Source: Verrucomicrobiales bacterium
Lineage (GTDB): Bacteria > Verrucomicrobiota > Verrucomicrobiia > Methylacidiphilales > JAAUTS01
NCBI GenBank assembly: GCA_031256975.1
Contig: JAIRPN010000013.1
Coordinates: 434,001 to 498,000 of the forward strand
Reading direction: 5' to 3'
Length of the DNA stretch: 64,000 nucleotides
Below are positions 55,337 to 63,877 of this stretch, piece after piece. The position numbers and the translations under genes are program-made. The notes beneath the pieces are model-generated. The model saw nothing but the letters and a program-made list of their open reading frames with translations. It was not told the DNA's origin and did no database searches. Within the stretch, counting starts at the first letter, position 1; every line of letters starts with the position of its first letter.

Positions 55337-57136
55337 TTATCGTCCGAGTTGCCTTCGATTGAATAACAACAGGAAAGAAGAACCGAGGCTTAGCAAAGCC
55401 CAAATATGGGGTTCGGGAATTTGTAGGAGTTGGAAGGTGAGGGTGCCGTCGGTGAAAGTCAGGCTGCTGTCCTGAAGGATACTCCATTGCGGGGAGAGGT
55501 TTTGCCATTGGATGCTGGCGAGATGATCGCCGGTGACGCCTTGCATCAGGTCGAAGCTGTAGAGTTGTCCTTCCTGATAATCAAAACCGTCGAGGAAGTT
55601 GACGGTGATCGTCGCGTTGACGGTAATGTTGACGGTGCCGCCCAGCAGGTGGTCATAGGAGACGCTGCTGGCAAGATCGAAGAGGCCTTGTCCGTTGAAC
55701 ATGGTGAAACCGTTAAGAGTCAGGGAACCGACCACATTCTCCGCGCCGGGAGTCAAGCGGCTGCCGGTGCTGAAAATGTTTTGTGAACCATGAACCGTGC
55801 CGCTGCCGCCGAATGTCGCTCCGCTTTTGACATTAATACCGGTGGTGACTGTGGAAGCGTCACCGTTTATTAGCAGTGTACCGGCGTTGACGTTGGTATC
55901 TCCGTTGTAGCTGAGGGTGCCGGTCAGGATGGTGGTGCCGGTGCCGTCGTGGTTGAGTGTGAAGTGACTGCCACTCATCTTATTGCCCATGGTCAGGGTG
56001 CCGGTATGGGTGAATGATACCGTACCTTGGCCGTCATTGGTGTTGATATTTGCGGCAGCCCCACCGTAATTGATGATCCTGGCTTTATCACTGGCAATAT
56101 TGAGACTGCCGCTTCCTGAACTGTTTACGCCCATCCACAGCTCCCCAACGACAAGGGTGGCTTGATCCTTAAGGATAAGTTGTCCGTTGCCGGACAGTCC
56201 CAATTTTAGGTAGGAGGTTTGCCAATAACCATTGCCTTCGATAATGCCCAAAGCGCTTTGGGTATTGTTTTCACCGATGTAGGAGTAGTCATTTCTCAAG
56301 GAGCCTGTGACGGACAGTGCCCCATTATTGACATAAACATCCCCCTTGCTGGATGCCGGATCACTGTTGCCGCTGAGAGTGAGGGTGCCGCTGCCGATTT
56401 TTTCAAAGGCGCGGTAAGAGCCGGATTTATCTGAGACGAAGTTGAAGTTGTTGGTGGCCGTGATATTCAGGCCGTTGGTATCAAACGTGAGAGCGGAGGC
56501 GGAACTGTTCAGGCCGCTGCCGCTAATGATGATAGTGCCTATACCGGAAAAGAAGTTGTCTTGAAAATTATGTTGTGCTGGTGATGCGGTGGTAACAATA
56601 GTGCCGCCATTGGAGTTTAATATATTTACATACGGTGGAGCTCCGTATCCGCTACGGGCAACGATGCCGCCAGTGTAAATGGTACCACCTTGAAGATTAA
56701 GTGCCGGAGGATAAGCAGAATAATAATTTATGAGTACAAAGGAAGTAGTAACTACCGCTTGATCGCGGATATTGACCACGCCAGATCTGTCGATCATGAG
56801 AGAACCATTTTCAATGGGGGCGGTATTATAATAATCGGGAAAACCGATAATATCCAATTTGCCATTACCGCTGACAGTGAGATTGCCTACGGAAATGATG
56901 GCGGACTGGATTTGAGCCTGACCGGTAGTAATATAGGGAGTACCATTGAGAATAATGGCTTGGTCATATGCAGTAGGGCTTCTGCCAACCCAATTCCCTT
57001 CTACAAACCAGTCTCCATCTATTCCATTTTGCCAATATATTGGTGTCTGAGCATCAGTATGTGAAAAAGCGCTTGCGATACAAAGGACAAGCATGGCAAT
57101 GCGTAACAGGTGAGCAGGGGGTAGCAAATTGCTCAT
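55337..57136 (-). CDS. PEP-CTERM protein with autotransporter-type beta repeats
   Basis: 599 residues. After a signal peptide (IAMLVLCIASAFSHTDAQ) comes a long array of Gly/Asn/Thr-rich beta-helix repeats, with the typical unit GSGTLTLSGNSD, and later TGTLSYNGDTNVNAGTLLIN. This repeat class is abundant in Verrucomicrobia and related groups. It ends in the PEP-CTERM signal IPEPHIWALLSLGSSFLLLF plus NRRQLGR. It should be exported and sorted by an exosortase as an adhesin or matrix protein. No autotransporter barrel is present. It carries only one motif copy in 1.8 kb. Confidence 0.88.
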   Translation of the reverse strand: MSNLLPPAHLLRIAMLVLCIASAFSHTDAQTPIYWQNGIDGDWFVEGNWVGRSPTAYDQAIILNGTPYITTGQAQIQSAIISVGNLTVSGNGKLDIIGFPDYYNTAPIENGSLMIDRSGVVNIRDQAVVTTSFVLINYYSAYPPALNLQGGTIYTGGIVARSGYGAPPYVNILNSNGGTIVTTASPAQHNFQDNFFSGIGTIIISGSGLNSSASALTFDTNGLNITATNNFNFVSDKSGSYRAFEKIGSGTLTLSGNSDPASSKGDVYVNNGALSVTGSLRNDYSYIGENNTQSALGIIEGNGYWQTSYLKLGLSGNGQLILKDQATLVVGELWMGVNSSGSGSLNIASDKARIINYGGAAANINTNDGQGTVSFTHTGTLTMGNKMSGSHFTLNHDGTGTTILTGTLSYNGDTNVNAGTLLINGDASTVTTGINVKSGATFGGSGTVHGSQNIFSTGSRLTPGAENVVGSLTLNGFTMFNGQGLFDLASSVSYDHLLGGTVNITVNATITVNFLDGFDYQEGQLYSFDLMQGVTGDHLASIQWQNLSPQWSILQDSSLTFTDGTLTFQLLQIPEPHIWALLSLGSSFLLLFNRRQLGR

Positions 57137-57215
57137 ATGCCCAAGCTATAGCTTGGGCAGTGAAAACTGCAATTATCAAATCAGTTGTGAAGGATGGATA
57201 ATCGGTGGGATTAGG

Positions 57216-58799
57216 TTACATCAGATTGGCGGCCATTTCGGCCATCACGCTGCGTTCGCCTTTGAACAGGTTGATGTGGGTCATGAAGGGTTGGCCTTCG
57301 AGGCGGTTGCGGGTGTAGACCAGGCCGTTGGTGTTGGCGTCGACGTAGGGGTTGTCGATTTGGGCTAGGTCGCCGATGAGGATGAGTTTGCTGCCTTTGC
57401 CCATTCTCGTGACCAGCGTCTTGGCTTCATGCGGGGTGAGTTGTTGCGCTTCGTCGACGATGAAGATGCTGTTCGGGATGGAGCGTCCGCGGATGTGGGC
57501 CATGGCTTCGATTTCGATGGTGCCGTTTTGTAGCAAGGGTTCGTAGGGGTGCATTGGTTTGCCGGTGCTAACAGCGAAACCATTGCCGTTGGCGTGTCCA
57601 TTGCCGTTCACATGCAGTTCGATGTGACCGTTGCCATTGGAATGATGCTGGTGTTTGCGCTGGCTCTGGTGTTTGTGGGCGAATTGCTCGGGAGTTTTGG
57701 GCTTGGATAACAGCAGGTCCAGCGCGTCGTAGGCGGGTTGCACCCAGGGTTGCATTTTGTCTTCCTTGCTGCCGGGGAGGAAACCGATGTCCTTGCCGGT
57801 GGGCATGATGACGCGGGTGATGAGCAATTTGTCATAGTCGCCTTGCTGCACTTGTTGCAACGCGGCGCCCACACTGAGCAGGGTTTTGCCGGTGCCGGCT
57901 TTGCCGTACACGGTGATTAGCGTCAATTCCGGGTCGAACAAGGCGTCGAGGAAGAAACGTTGTCCGAGGTTGGCGGCCTTGAAGGTCCGTCCGCCACGGA
58001 TGCCGATGAAGTCGTTGCGCAGTTTGCGGAATTGCCCGTCGCCGAGGTGCCGGGCGGGAATGCCGTGGGTCTGGTCTTCCTTGTTGGCGAGCAGGATGTA
58101 TTTGTTCAGCTCCAGCTTTTTGCCAGCGCTGATGGTGATTTCTCCTTGGCTGGCAAAGGCTTGCAGGCGGTTCGCGGGGATCTCGATGGTTTCGTATTCC
58201 TCGTGGTTGGTCGGGTGGGCGGTGAGGCGGATGTCGGAATCCTCGACGCGGTCGGTGCGGTAGTCCTCGACTTCGAGCCCGAGGGCCTTGGCCTTCAACT
58301 GCATGTTGAGGTCCTTGGTGACCAGGATGGTGGGAGGTTGCTCGTTGTCGGCAATGTAAGCCGCAGTGGCCAGGATACGGTTGTCGGGCGACTCCAGATT
58401 GGGGAACAAAGTTTTCACCAACTGGAAGCGTGGCGACTCGGCGGTCAACACCCATTGATCGTCGATGAACCGGATATTGCGGTTGATGGCGACACGGATT
58501 TTCCCGCCGTTGGGCAGGGAAACGCCGTTTTGCATGTCCTTGGTGTTCTTGAAAATGGCGGACAGGTTGCGGTGCACCTCGCGGGCATTGGCACCGCGGG
58601 TGGTGGATTCGGCCTTGAAACGGTCGAGTTCCTCGAGGACTTCGACCGGAATCCAGACAAAATGCTCCTTGAACTGTAACACGGACTGGGGGTCGTGAAT
58701 GAGGACATTGGTATCAAGGACGTATTGTTTCACCCGGCTACGGGCAAGACCGCCTCGTTTTTGAGCCCTGACGGGCTTTGCAGTTGCTAGTTGTATCAT
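57216..58799 (-). CDS. PIN-PhoH family ATPase/RNase (PhoH2-like)
   Basis: 527 residues. The N-terminal PIN domain (YVLDTNVLIHD, Asp29; later ILATAAYIADNE and LVTKDLN) is a predicted nuclease. The C-terminal PhoH ATPase has Walker A VYGKAGTGKTLLS near residue 300 and Walker B region NSIFIVDEAQQLTP. Such fusions are reported as RNA helicase/RNases in some bacteria. An insert rich in His, Asn and Gly lies near residues 374-413, within the ATPase part. No antitoxin-like partner is visible upstream. Confidence 0.93.
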   Translation of the reverse strand: MIQLATAKPVRAQKRGGLARSRVKQYVLDTNVLIHDPQSVLQFKEHFVWIPVEVLEELDRFKAESTTRGANAREVHRNLSAIFKNTKDMQNGVSLPNGGKIRVAINRNIRFIDDQWVLTAESPRFQLVKTLFPNLESPDNRILATAAYIADNEQPPTILVTKDLNMQLKAKALGLEVEDYRTDRVEDSDIRLTAHPTNHEEYETIEIPANRLQAFASQGEITISAGKKLELNKYILLANKEDQTHGIPARHLGDGQFRKLRNDFIGIRGGRTFKAANLGQRFFLDALFDPELTLITVYGKAGTGKTLLSVGAALQQVQQGDYDKLLITRVIMPTGKDIGFLPGSKEDKMQPWVQPAYDALDLLLSKPKTPEQFAHKHQSQRKHQHHSNGNGHIELHVNGNGHANGNGFAVSTGKPMHPYEPLLQNGTIEIEAMAHIRGRSIPNSIFIVDEAQQLTPHEAKTLVTRMGKGSKLILIGDLAQIDNPYVDANTNGLVYTRNRLEGQPFMTHINLFKGERSVMAEMAANLM

Positions 58800-58993
58800 G
58801 TCAACAAACTGTCAATAACCTGTTGGTTGGTTGTTAATTAAACTCAGATCGCAAATTGTACAAGCATAATCTGTAATTTTTTTACCAACCGTATGAATAT
58901 CAGCAGGAAGCAATTAGCTTGCCAACCTGGTGTGCAATTAATGCGTCAGTGCTGTGACTTATTCACGACGTTGTGAATAGTGGGGATAAACCC

Positions 58994-60412
58994 TCAAGAA
59001 CGGCCGTTTGGGTGATACCCGAAGTAGCCGTGGTCCTTGATCAATTGGGCAACTTCCGGAGTGACCAAGGTTTCCCAACGCGGGTTGTTGGTGGCGATTA
59101 GCGTGGCCACTTCGCGTGAGGAATAGGTGACCGACATGGGTTGGTGCGTGCCGCTAATGGCGCGGATATGGTTGTTGTCGCGCAGGAATTTGTACAGATT
59201 GCGCAGGTGGTTGGCGACACGCAGGTTTTCGGCGGTGTAAGTTTCGCCGTTAGCCTCGTTGATCGACGGGTAGATGTATAATTTGACGTCGGTCTTGAAC
59301 AAGCGGCCAAAGGATTCCAGGATGCCGCCTTCGAGATCGGTGTAGTATTTTTCGTCGAAGATTTGTTGCAGCAGGAGGATGCCGACCACGATGCCGATGG
59401 GTTCCTTGGTGTTGCGGCGGAGATAAGCGCCCAGGCGGTGGAACTCGGCATAGTTGGAAATCATCACGGTCTTGCCGAGGGACTCGAGGATGTCGACACG
59501 GGCGAGGAAATCACGCGGATCGAAATTACCCTGATTGAGCAAATTGTGCAGGGTGATTTCCATGATCTCGATCATGTCGCCGTGGCGGTTGGGAAAATCG
59601 GCGACAAAATATTCGCGCAAGGCCTCCATCATTTGCAGGTTGATGGTGGTGACGGGGCGGAAGTTGCCGCGTTCGATGAGGATCGGCTTGTTGTAGATGT
59701 GCTCGGCGGCCAGCAAGACTTGTTTGCCCGGGGCAAAGACAACCGCGGAGGTGAATCCTTTGTGTACCAGTTTGACGTTGAGGATGCGGTTGTCGATTTG
59801 CTGGTAGTCGGGGCCGTCGACCAGCACGAGATCGATTTCAATGCGGTCGCGGGTCAGGCCGTCGAGCAGCGAGTCGAGGAAGCCGTTGGTGTCGTCGTGA
59901 TGATAACAACAGGCATAAAGGAGATTGACGCCGATGATGCCGAGGGCTTCCTGCTGCTGCAGGTTTTCCTTGTCGAGCATGCGGACGTGGATGCGCACGT
60001 TGTTGGGTTCGCTGTGCGGTTTGCTTTGGAAACGGACGCCGAGCCAGCCGTGGCATTCCTTGTTGCTGTGATAGGCCTTGGCGGCGACGGTATTGGCGAA
60101 GGCGAAGAAATTCTTGGTGTCGCCGTACGAGGTGCCAAGACGCTCAATCAGCAGGCTGTACTCGTGATCGAGCATGGTGTTGAGGCGCTGGCGGCTGACA
60201 TAGCGTTCGCTGGGGCCGTAGATCGAGTCGCTAACCGTCATGTCGTAGGCCGACATGCTCTTGGCCACGGTGCCCGCCGCGCCGCCGACGCGGAAGAACC
60301 AGCGGGCGGTTTCCTGTCCGGCGCCAATTTCCGCGAAGGTGCCGTAACGGCTGCCATCGAGGTTGATGCGAACTGCCTTTTGGTGCGTGATTTGCGAGGT
60401 TTCGTCAGCCAT
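58994..60412 (-). CDS. Conserved protein, family of unknown function
   Basis: 472 residues, soluble, no signal peptide. Conserved-looking blocks are GTFAEIGAGQETARWFFRVG, AYDMTVSDSIYG, RYVSRQRLNTMLDHEYSLL, HGWLGVRFQ and LQQQEALGIIGVNLLYACC. From memory this matches a family found in Bacteroidetes, cyanobacteria and Verrucomicrobia that databases label either TonB-dependent receptor or nicotinate-nucleotide adenylyltransferase. Neither label fits: there is no barrel and no HxGH nucleotidyltransferase motif. The gene stands between PIN-PhoH and two small membrane proteins. Function unknown. Confidence 0.7.
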   Translation of the reverse strand: MADETSQITHQKAVRINLDGSRYGTFAEIGAGQETARWFFRVGGAAGTVAKSMSAYDMTVSDSIYGPSERYVSRQRLNTMLDHEYSLLIERLGTSYGDTKNFFAFANTVAAKAYHSNKECHGWLGVRFQSKPHSEPNNVRIHVRMLDKENLQQQEALGIIGVNLLYACCYHHDDTNGFLDSLLDGLTRDRIEIDLVLVDGPDYQQIDNRILNVKLVHKGFTSAVVFAPGKQVLLAAEHIYNKPILIERGNFRPVTTINLQMMEALREYFVADFPNRHGDMIEIMEITLHNLLNQGNFDPRDFLARVDILESLGKTVMISNYAEFHRLGAYLRRNTKEPIGIVVGILLLQQIFDEKYYTDLEGGILESFGRLFKTDVKLYIYPSINEANGETYTAENLRVANHLRNLYKFLRDNNHIRAISGTHQPMSVTYSSREVATLIATNNPRWETLVTPEVAQLIKDHGYFGYHPNGRS

Positions 60413-60489
60413 AGCCGGGACACATCATAAGCCAAGGCACGGAATAACGCAATGGCGCGTCGCCAATAGCGATGTTTTTGTGCAACAAA

Positions 60490-60516
60490 AAACCCATCCT
60501 CAGCGAGGATGGGTTT
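60490..60516 (-). terminator. Rho-independent terminator
   Basis: A 12-bp stem (AAACCCATCCTC and complement) with a 3-base loop, then on the minus strand a run of six T's. It ends the transcript of the two small membrane proteins. Confidence 0.88.
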
Positions 60517-60546
60517 CCGGTAACAATGTTACAAATTAGTTAAAGG

Positions 60547-60834
60547 TTATTGTTTGCCGGCTTCGGGAGCGCCGTTGCCCTTGCGGATTTGATATTTGTC
60601 AACGATGGCCTTGGCACCGTCATTGGTTTCGGACAACTTGATCAGGTCAACCACGAAGCTCTCGAGGTTTTTCTGGGCCAGTTGGGCCTTGTCGACCACG
60701 CCGGCGCGGTCCTTCAACGCGGTTTGCAGTTGGCTGTGGGCGCCGAACGAAACGACAACCTGCCAGGCCACCAGAATGATGAAAGCCACCGACAGGATCA
60801 AGTAAGCTAAAAACGGTTTGTTGTTTTCTTCCAT
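60547..60834 (-). CDS. Small single-pass membrane protein, 95 aa
   Basis: One N-terminal membrane helix (FLAYLILSVAFIILVAWQVV) is followed by an amphipathic helical region that could form a coiled coil (LQTALKDRAGVVDKAQLAQK). No family recognised. It follows another small membrane protein gene of similar layout after 12 bases, suggesting a pair that acts as a heteromer. A terminator follows. Confidence 0.7.
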   Translation of the reverse strand: MEENNKPFLAYLILSVAFIILVAWQVVVSFGAHSQLQTALKDRAGVVDKAQLAQKNLESFVVDLIKLSETNDGAKAIVDKYQIRKGNGAPEAGKQ

Positions 60835-60846
60835 AAATTCTCCTGA

Positions 60847-61116
60847 TTATTTGCCCTGTTGGTTGATGGTGATGCCATGCTTGCTCAACAAGTCGCGAAG
60901 CTGGGTGTTGTTGGCCTGCACGGCGATCTGGGCCGCGTCACGGACGATGGCGGTGCCGACTTGCTGGCTGATCTGGCCCTGCTGGATGGCGCCCTGTTGG
61001 ATTTGCAGTTTGCGTTCCAAGCTGCGGTTGCTGATGCTGACGCCTACCAATACGACGGTCAGCACAAGGGCGATGCCGCCCAGAAATACGGCGATAGTGC
61101 TTTGTGTGTCTTTCAT
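60847..61116 (-). CDS. Small single-pass membrane protein, 89 aa
   Basis: One N-terminal membrane helix (TIAVFLGGIALVLTVVLVGV) followed by a Gln-rich helical region (RKLQIQQGAIQQGQISQQVG). The layout matches the next gene downstream, 12 bases away. The two probably form one transcript ending in the terminator at 60490. Function unknown. Confidence 0.7.
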   Translation of the reverse strand: MKDTQSTIAVFLGGIALVLTVVLVGVSISNRSLERKLQIQQGAIQQGQISQQVGTAIVRDAAQIAVQANNTQLRDLLSKHGITINQQGK

Positions 61117-61369
61117 GCGGGGTAATTATTTGGCAGAGGGGGCCCTGTCGTCAATCATATTAGCATTACAACTTCGTAATCTGATTACTTATGAACAGCT
61201 GTTAATATAAATGATGTTTTTTTATTTGGCTAAGCCCCTAACTTACCGTGTCTTGCGCAGGGCCGACTACCGTGAATCATTTTTCTGTACATAAACTCGG
61301 GGTTTACGCTAAATTCCAATCCGGTAAATGGAAGCGGGGCATGAAGTTTGCTTCAAACAGTTTAATTGG

Positions 61370-62542
61370 ATGACAGGCAGATACTTGAAACTTGGAATTT
61401 TGGCCGGATTGCTGGCATTGATTGGCATTCCCGCCGTGACGTTTGCCCAGGAACCGGCCATCGAAGGCAGGGCGGCATTACTGGTGGACGCCCAGACTGG
61501 CAAAATATTGTACACCAAAGACCCGGACGGGCAGTTCGCGCCCGCCAGCACCATCAAGTTGCTCACCGCGTTGATCGTCTGGGAACGGACCAAATTGCAG
61601 GGCAATGTGCAGGTGCAGCCTGCGGATACCTATGTCGAGCCCAGCCACATCCCCTTGCACAGTGGGGAAACCGTACCGGTTGATCATCTGGTGCACGCCT
61701 TGTTGATCGGTTCCGACAATGACAGCGCCATGGCGCTGGCCCGCTACACGGCGGGTTCGGTGGACCAGTTTGTCGCGTTGATGAATCAGCGGGCCAGGCA
61801 ACTGGGCTGCACCGGCACGGTGGTCAAGAATCCGCACGGTTTGCCGATCAAGGGGCAATACACCACCGCCAAGGACATGCTGAAGATTTTCGAGGCGGTT
61901 TTGGCGGTGCCGCAGCTCCGGGAAATTTGCTCCACCCCGCGTTACCAGCTCACCACCGAAATCGGCACGCAGACCATCAAGAATCATAATAAACTGCTGG
62001 GATCCTATGCGGGCATGGGGCCTGCCAAGACCGGCTGGACGGCTTCCTCGCGTCATACCTATGCCGCTTGCGCGACGCGTAGCGGGCGTGAATTGCATTT
62101 GATCATCCTGAACAGCCCGAACAAATGGAACGATGCCCGTGCGCTGTTTGATTACGGCTTCAAGCAAAGCCCGTCCGGCCCGCAGGCACCGTTGCCGGGC
62201 GGACCGTTGATTGCCTCGACCCCGCCGGCTCCGTCCAAAACCGTTGCCCCTGCATCTGCACCCGCTAACCCTGAACCCGTTCCCGCACCGGTGGCGGTGA
62301 ATTCAAAACCGGCTCCAACCGCAGCACGGTTGGATGTCGCATCAATTTCCGCTCCCAGCGCCAAGGCGCAACCCGCTAACAGCAAGGGGTTGACGGTTTA
62401 CAAAGTCCGGAAGGGCGACACGCTGAGCGCCATCTGCCGCCGTTTTGACGTTAGCGTCAAGACCGTGCTGGAACACAATAACCTTCCCAACCCGCATGTC
62501 ATCAATCCCGGGTTGATCCTCTATATTCCGCTGCAAAGCTGA
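61370..62542 (+). CDS. D-Ala-D-Ala carboxypeptidase-like protein with LysM domain
   Basis: 390 residues from the ATG coding for MTGRYLKLGI; a start at 61328 would only lengthen the signal peptide unnaturally. Penicillin-binding motifs are STIK (60-63), SDN (115-117) and KTG (220-222). A Pro/Ala-rich linker (about 265-340) joins a C-terminal LysM domain (YKVRKGDTLSAICRRFDVS, ending VINPGLILYIPL). It would trim peptidoglycan stem peptides in the periplasm, with LysM holding it to glycan. It lacks the usual PBP5 C-terminal domain and membrane anchor. Confidence 0.92.
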   Translation: MTGRYLKLGILAGLLALIGIPAVTFAQEPAIEGRAALLVDAQTGKILYTKDPDGQFAPASTIKLLTALIVWERTKLQGNVQVQPADTYVEPSHIPLHSGETVPVDHLVHALLIGSDNDSAMALARYTAGSVDQFVALMNQRARQLGCTGTVVKNPHGLPIKGQYTTAKDMLKIFEAVLAVPQLREICSTPRYQLTTEIGTQTIKNHNKLLGSYAGMGPAKTGWTASSRHTYAACATRSGRELHLIILNSPNKWNDARALFDYGFKQSPSGPQAPLPGGPLIASTPPAPSKTVAPASAPANPEPVPAPVAVNSKPAPTAARLDVASISAPSAKAQPANSKGLTVYKVRKGDTLSAICRRFDVSVKTVLEHNNLPNPHVINPGLILYIPLQS

Positions 62543-62826
62543 ATATTTGTGAGGGTGTTCTGTGACCTGTTTCCTTGGCAGGTGGGTTGGAAAACTTTGG
62601 TTTTAAATGTCTCTGAAAAAACAGTTGGGTGAACTTTCGAAAATAACGAAAGAAACTCTGTAAATGAACGGTAAAATCAGATGGAAGACAAGTAACCTAA
62701 GAAGAATAATTTTGTTCACTTCATGATTTTTTTAAGAAATTTCCACGGCATTTTGCTATTCCGTGACCGCCCTTTTACTCTTGCAAAAGGAAGGATCGGT
62801 TCGATAAATTCCTTCTTGGGTGTTTT
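62543..62826. other. Intergenic stretch before the sulfotransferase gene
   Basis: About 280 AT-rich bases without a supported gene. A tiny frame at 62607-62663 (18 codons, MSLKKQLGELSKITKETL) could be a leader peptide or chance. No terminator-like hairpin with T-tract was found after the DacA-like gene. No motif copy is present. Confidence 0.4.
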
Positions 62827-63510
62827 ATGGGTGTTGTGACTAAAGGGATTTATGTCCAGGGTTGTGCGCGTTCTGGTAATACGCTGACTCGCGAACTGTG
62901 CAGTGTATCTTTCCAAAATGCAGCATTGGTGAAACTTGACCAAAACAATGCCGAATGCACATTGGAACATCTGGTCAGTTTGTTCCAGCAATCATCAAAT
63001 ACTATTCATGTGGCCAGCCGGAATTACGAAAACAGCCTGTGCATGGACAAAGACTTACTCCAAGCCAATCCCCATGTCAAGGTGCTCTGGATGCTTCGTG
63101 ATCCTCGCGATGTCTTGATTTCGATTCATTCTTTGAAGCCAGGTGAATATTATGTTTCTCCCGAGCGATGGATTAAAAGCCTGCACCTTTATCAGCAATT
63201 CAAAAACGACGCCCAGGTTCTGACCATTCGCTATGAAGATATTGTTCAGAATCCCAAGGACACGCAGAACAAAATTGCCAAATTCTGCAATCTGGCAGTC
63301 AGTCTGCAATTTGAGGAAGCTCACAACTTCTTCCCTAAATTCCACCAAAACGTCACGGCCATGCACTCGATCCGTCCGATTGATACTAACAGTGTGCGGA
63401 AATGGCAGAAAAATCCTGTTTTCCGGGATTATCTTCAACAGATATTTACTTCTAATCCAGAAATCCCTGAATTAGCCCGAACCTGTGGTTACGACATCAG
63501 CCTCGGTTAA
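62827..63510 (+). CDS. Sulfotransferase family protein
   Basis: 227 residues. The PAPS 5'-phosphosulfate loop is GCARSGNTLT (12-21) and the 3'-phosphate-binding block is LWMLRDPRDVLIS near residue 98, followed by LTIRYEDIVQNP, all usual in sulfotransferase_1/3 domains. It may sulfate a surface glycan or lipid. It is followed by a glycosyltransferase, so a polysaccharide cluster may begin here. Codons are more AT-rich than the window average and no motif copy lies within it, which may point to recent acquisition. Confidence 0.82.
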   Translation: MGVVTKGIYVQGCARSGNTLTRELCSVSFQNAALVKLDQNNAECTLEHLVSLFQQSSNTIHVASRNYENSLCMDKDLLQANPHVKVLWMLRDPRDVLISIHSLKPGEYYVSPERWIKSLHLYQQFKNDAQVLTIRYEDIVQNPKDTQNKIAKFCNLAVSLQFEEAHNFFPKFHQNVTAMHSIRPIDTNSVRKWQKNPVFRDYLQQIFTSNPEIPELARTCGYDISLG

Positions 63511-63877
63511 GAAAAATTTTAACTTCTGAAAACAGGGGTGATGCAGGGATGTTTTACCGCAAGCTCAGAAAATGAACGGAAACGGCGATAGATTGTTTTC
63601 CCTAAAGGGCCAGGCCTACATGGAATTTTCGCAAATCGGCATGGATTGGAATTAAGTTATGATCGAGGTGATATAACTTGGGTTAGCGCTAATTAATTCT
63701 TAGTTGACTGTGCCTGAATACGTTAGTTTTCTGTCGTTGAGCAAGATTCAAGTGCTCGACCATGAGGTTGTTCTGGTCAATTGTGGCAATACATGGTAAG
63801 CAAAAAGGGAGGGTATTAGATTGCAATAAACAACAATTGCATAACTTATGTGCTGATTGGGGGCAGCCATTGCTGAT
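63511..63877. other. Intergenic stretch between sulfotransferase and glycosyltransferase
   Basis: 367 bases. It holds a palindrome TTAGCGCTAA (63683-63692), which is two motif copies face to face. A frame of about 30 codons near 63709-63800 (EYVSFLSLSKIQVLDHEVV) is too short to support a gene. The rest shows nothing I can name. Confidence 0.45.

Noticed and set aside
58994-60412. Labelling this protein as TonB-dependent receptor or NadD
   Set aside because: It has no signal peptide, barrel or HxGH motif; those names appear to be propagated annotation errors.
62607-62663. 18-codon frame MSLKKQLGELSKITKETL as a gene
   Set aside because: Too short, with no clear ribosome-binding site or conservation evidence; mentioned only in the intergenic entry.
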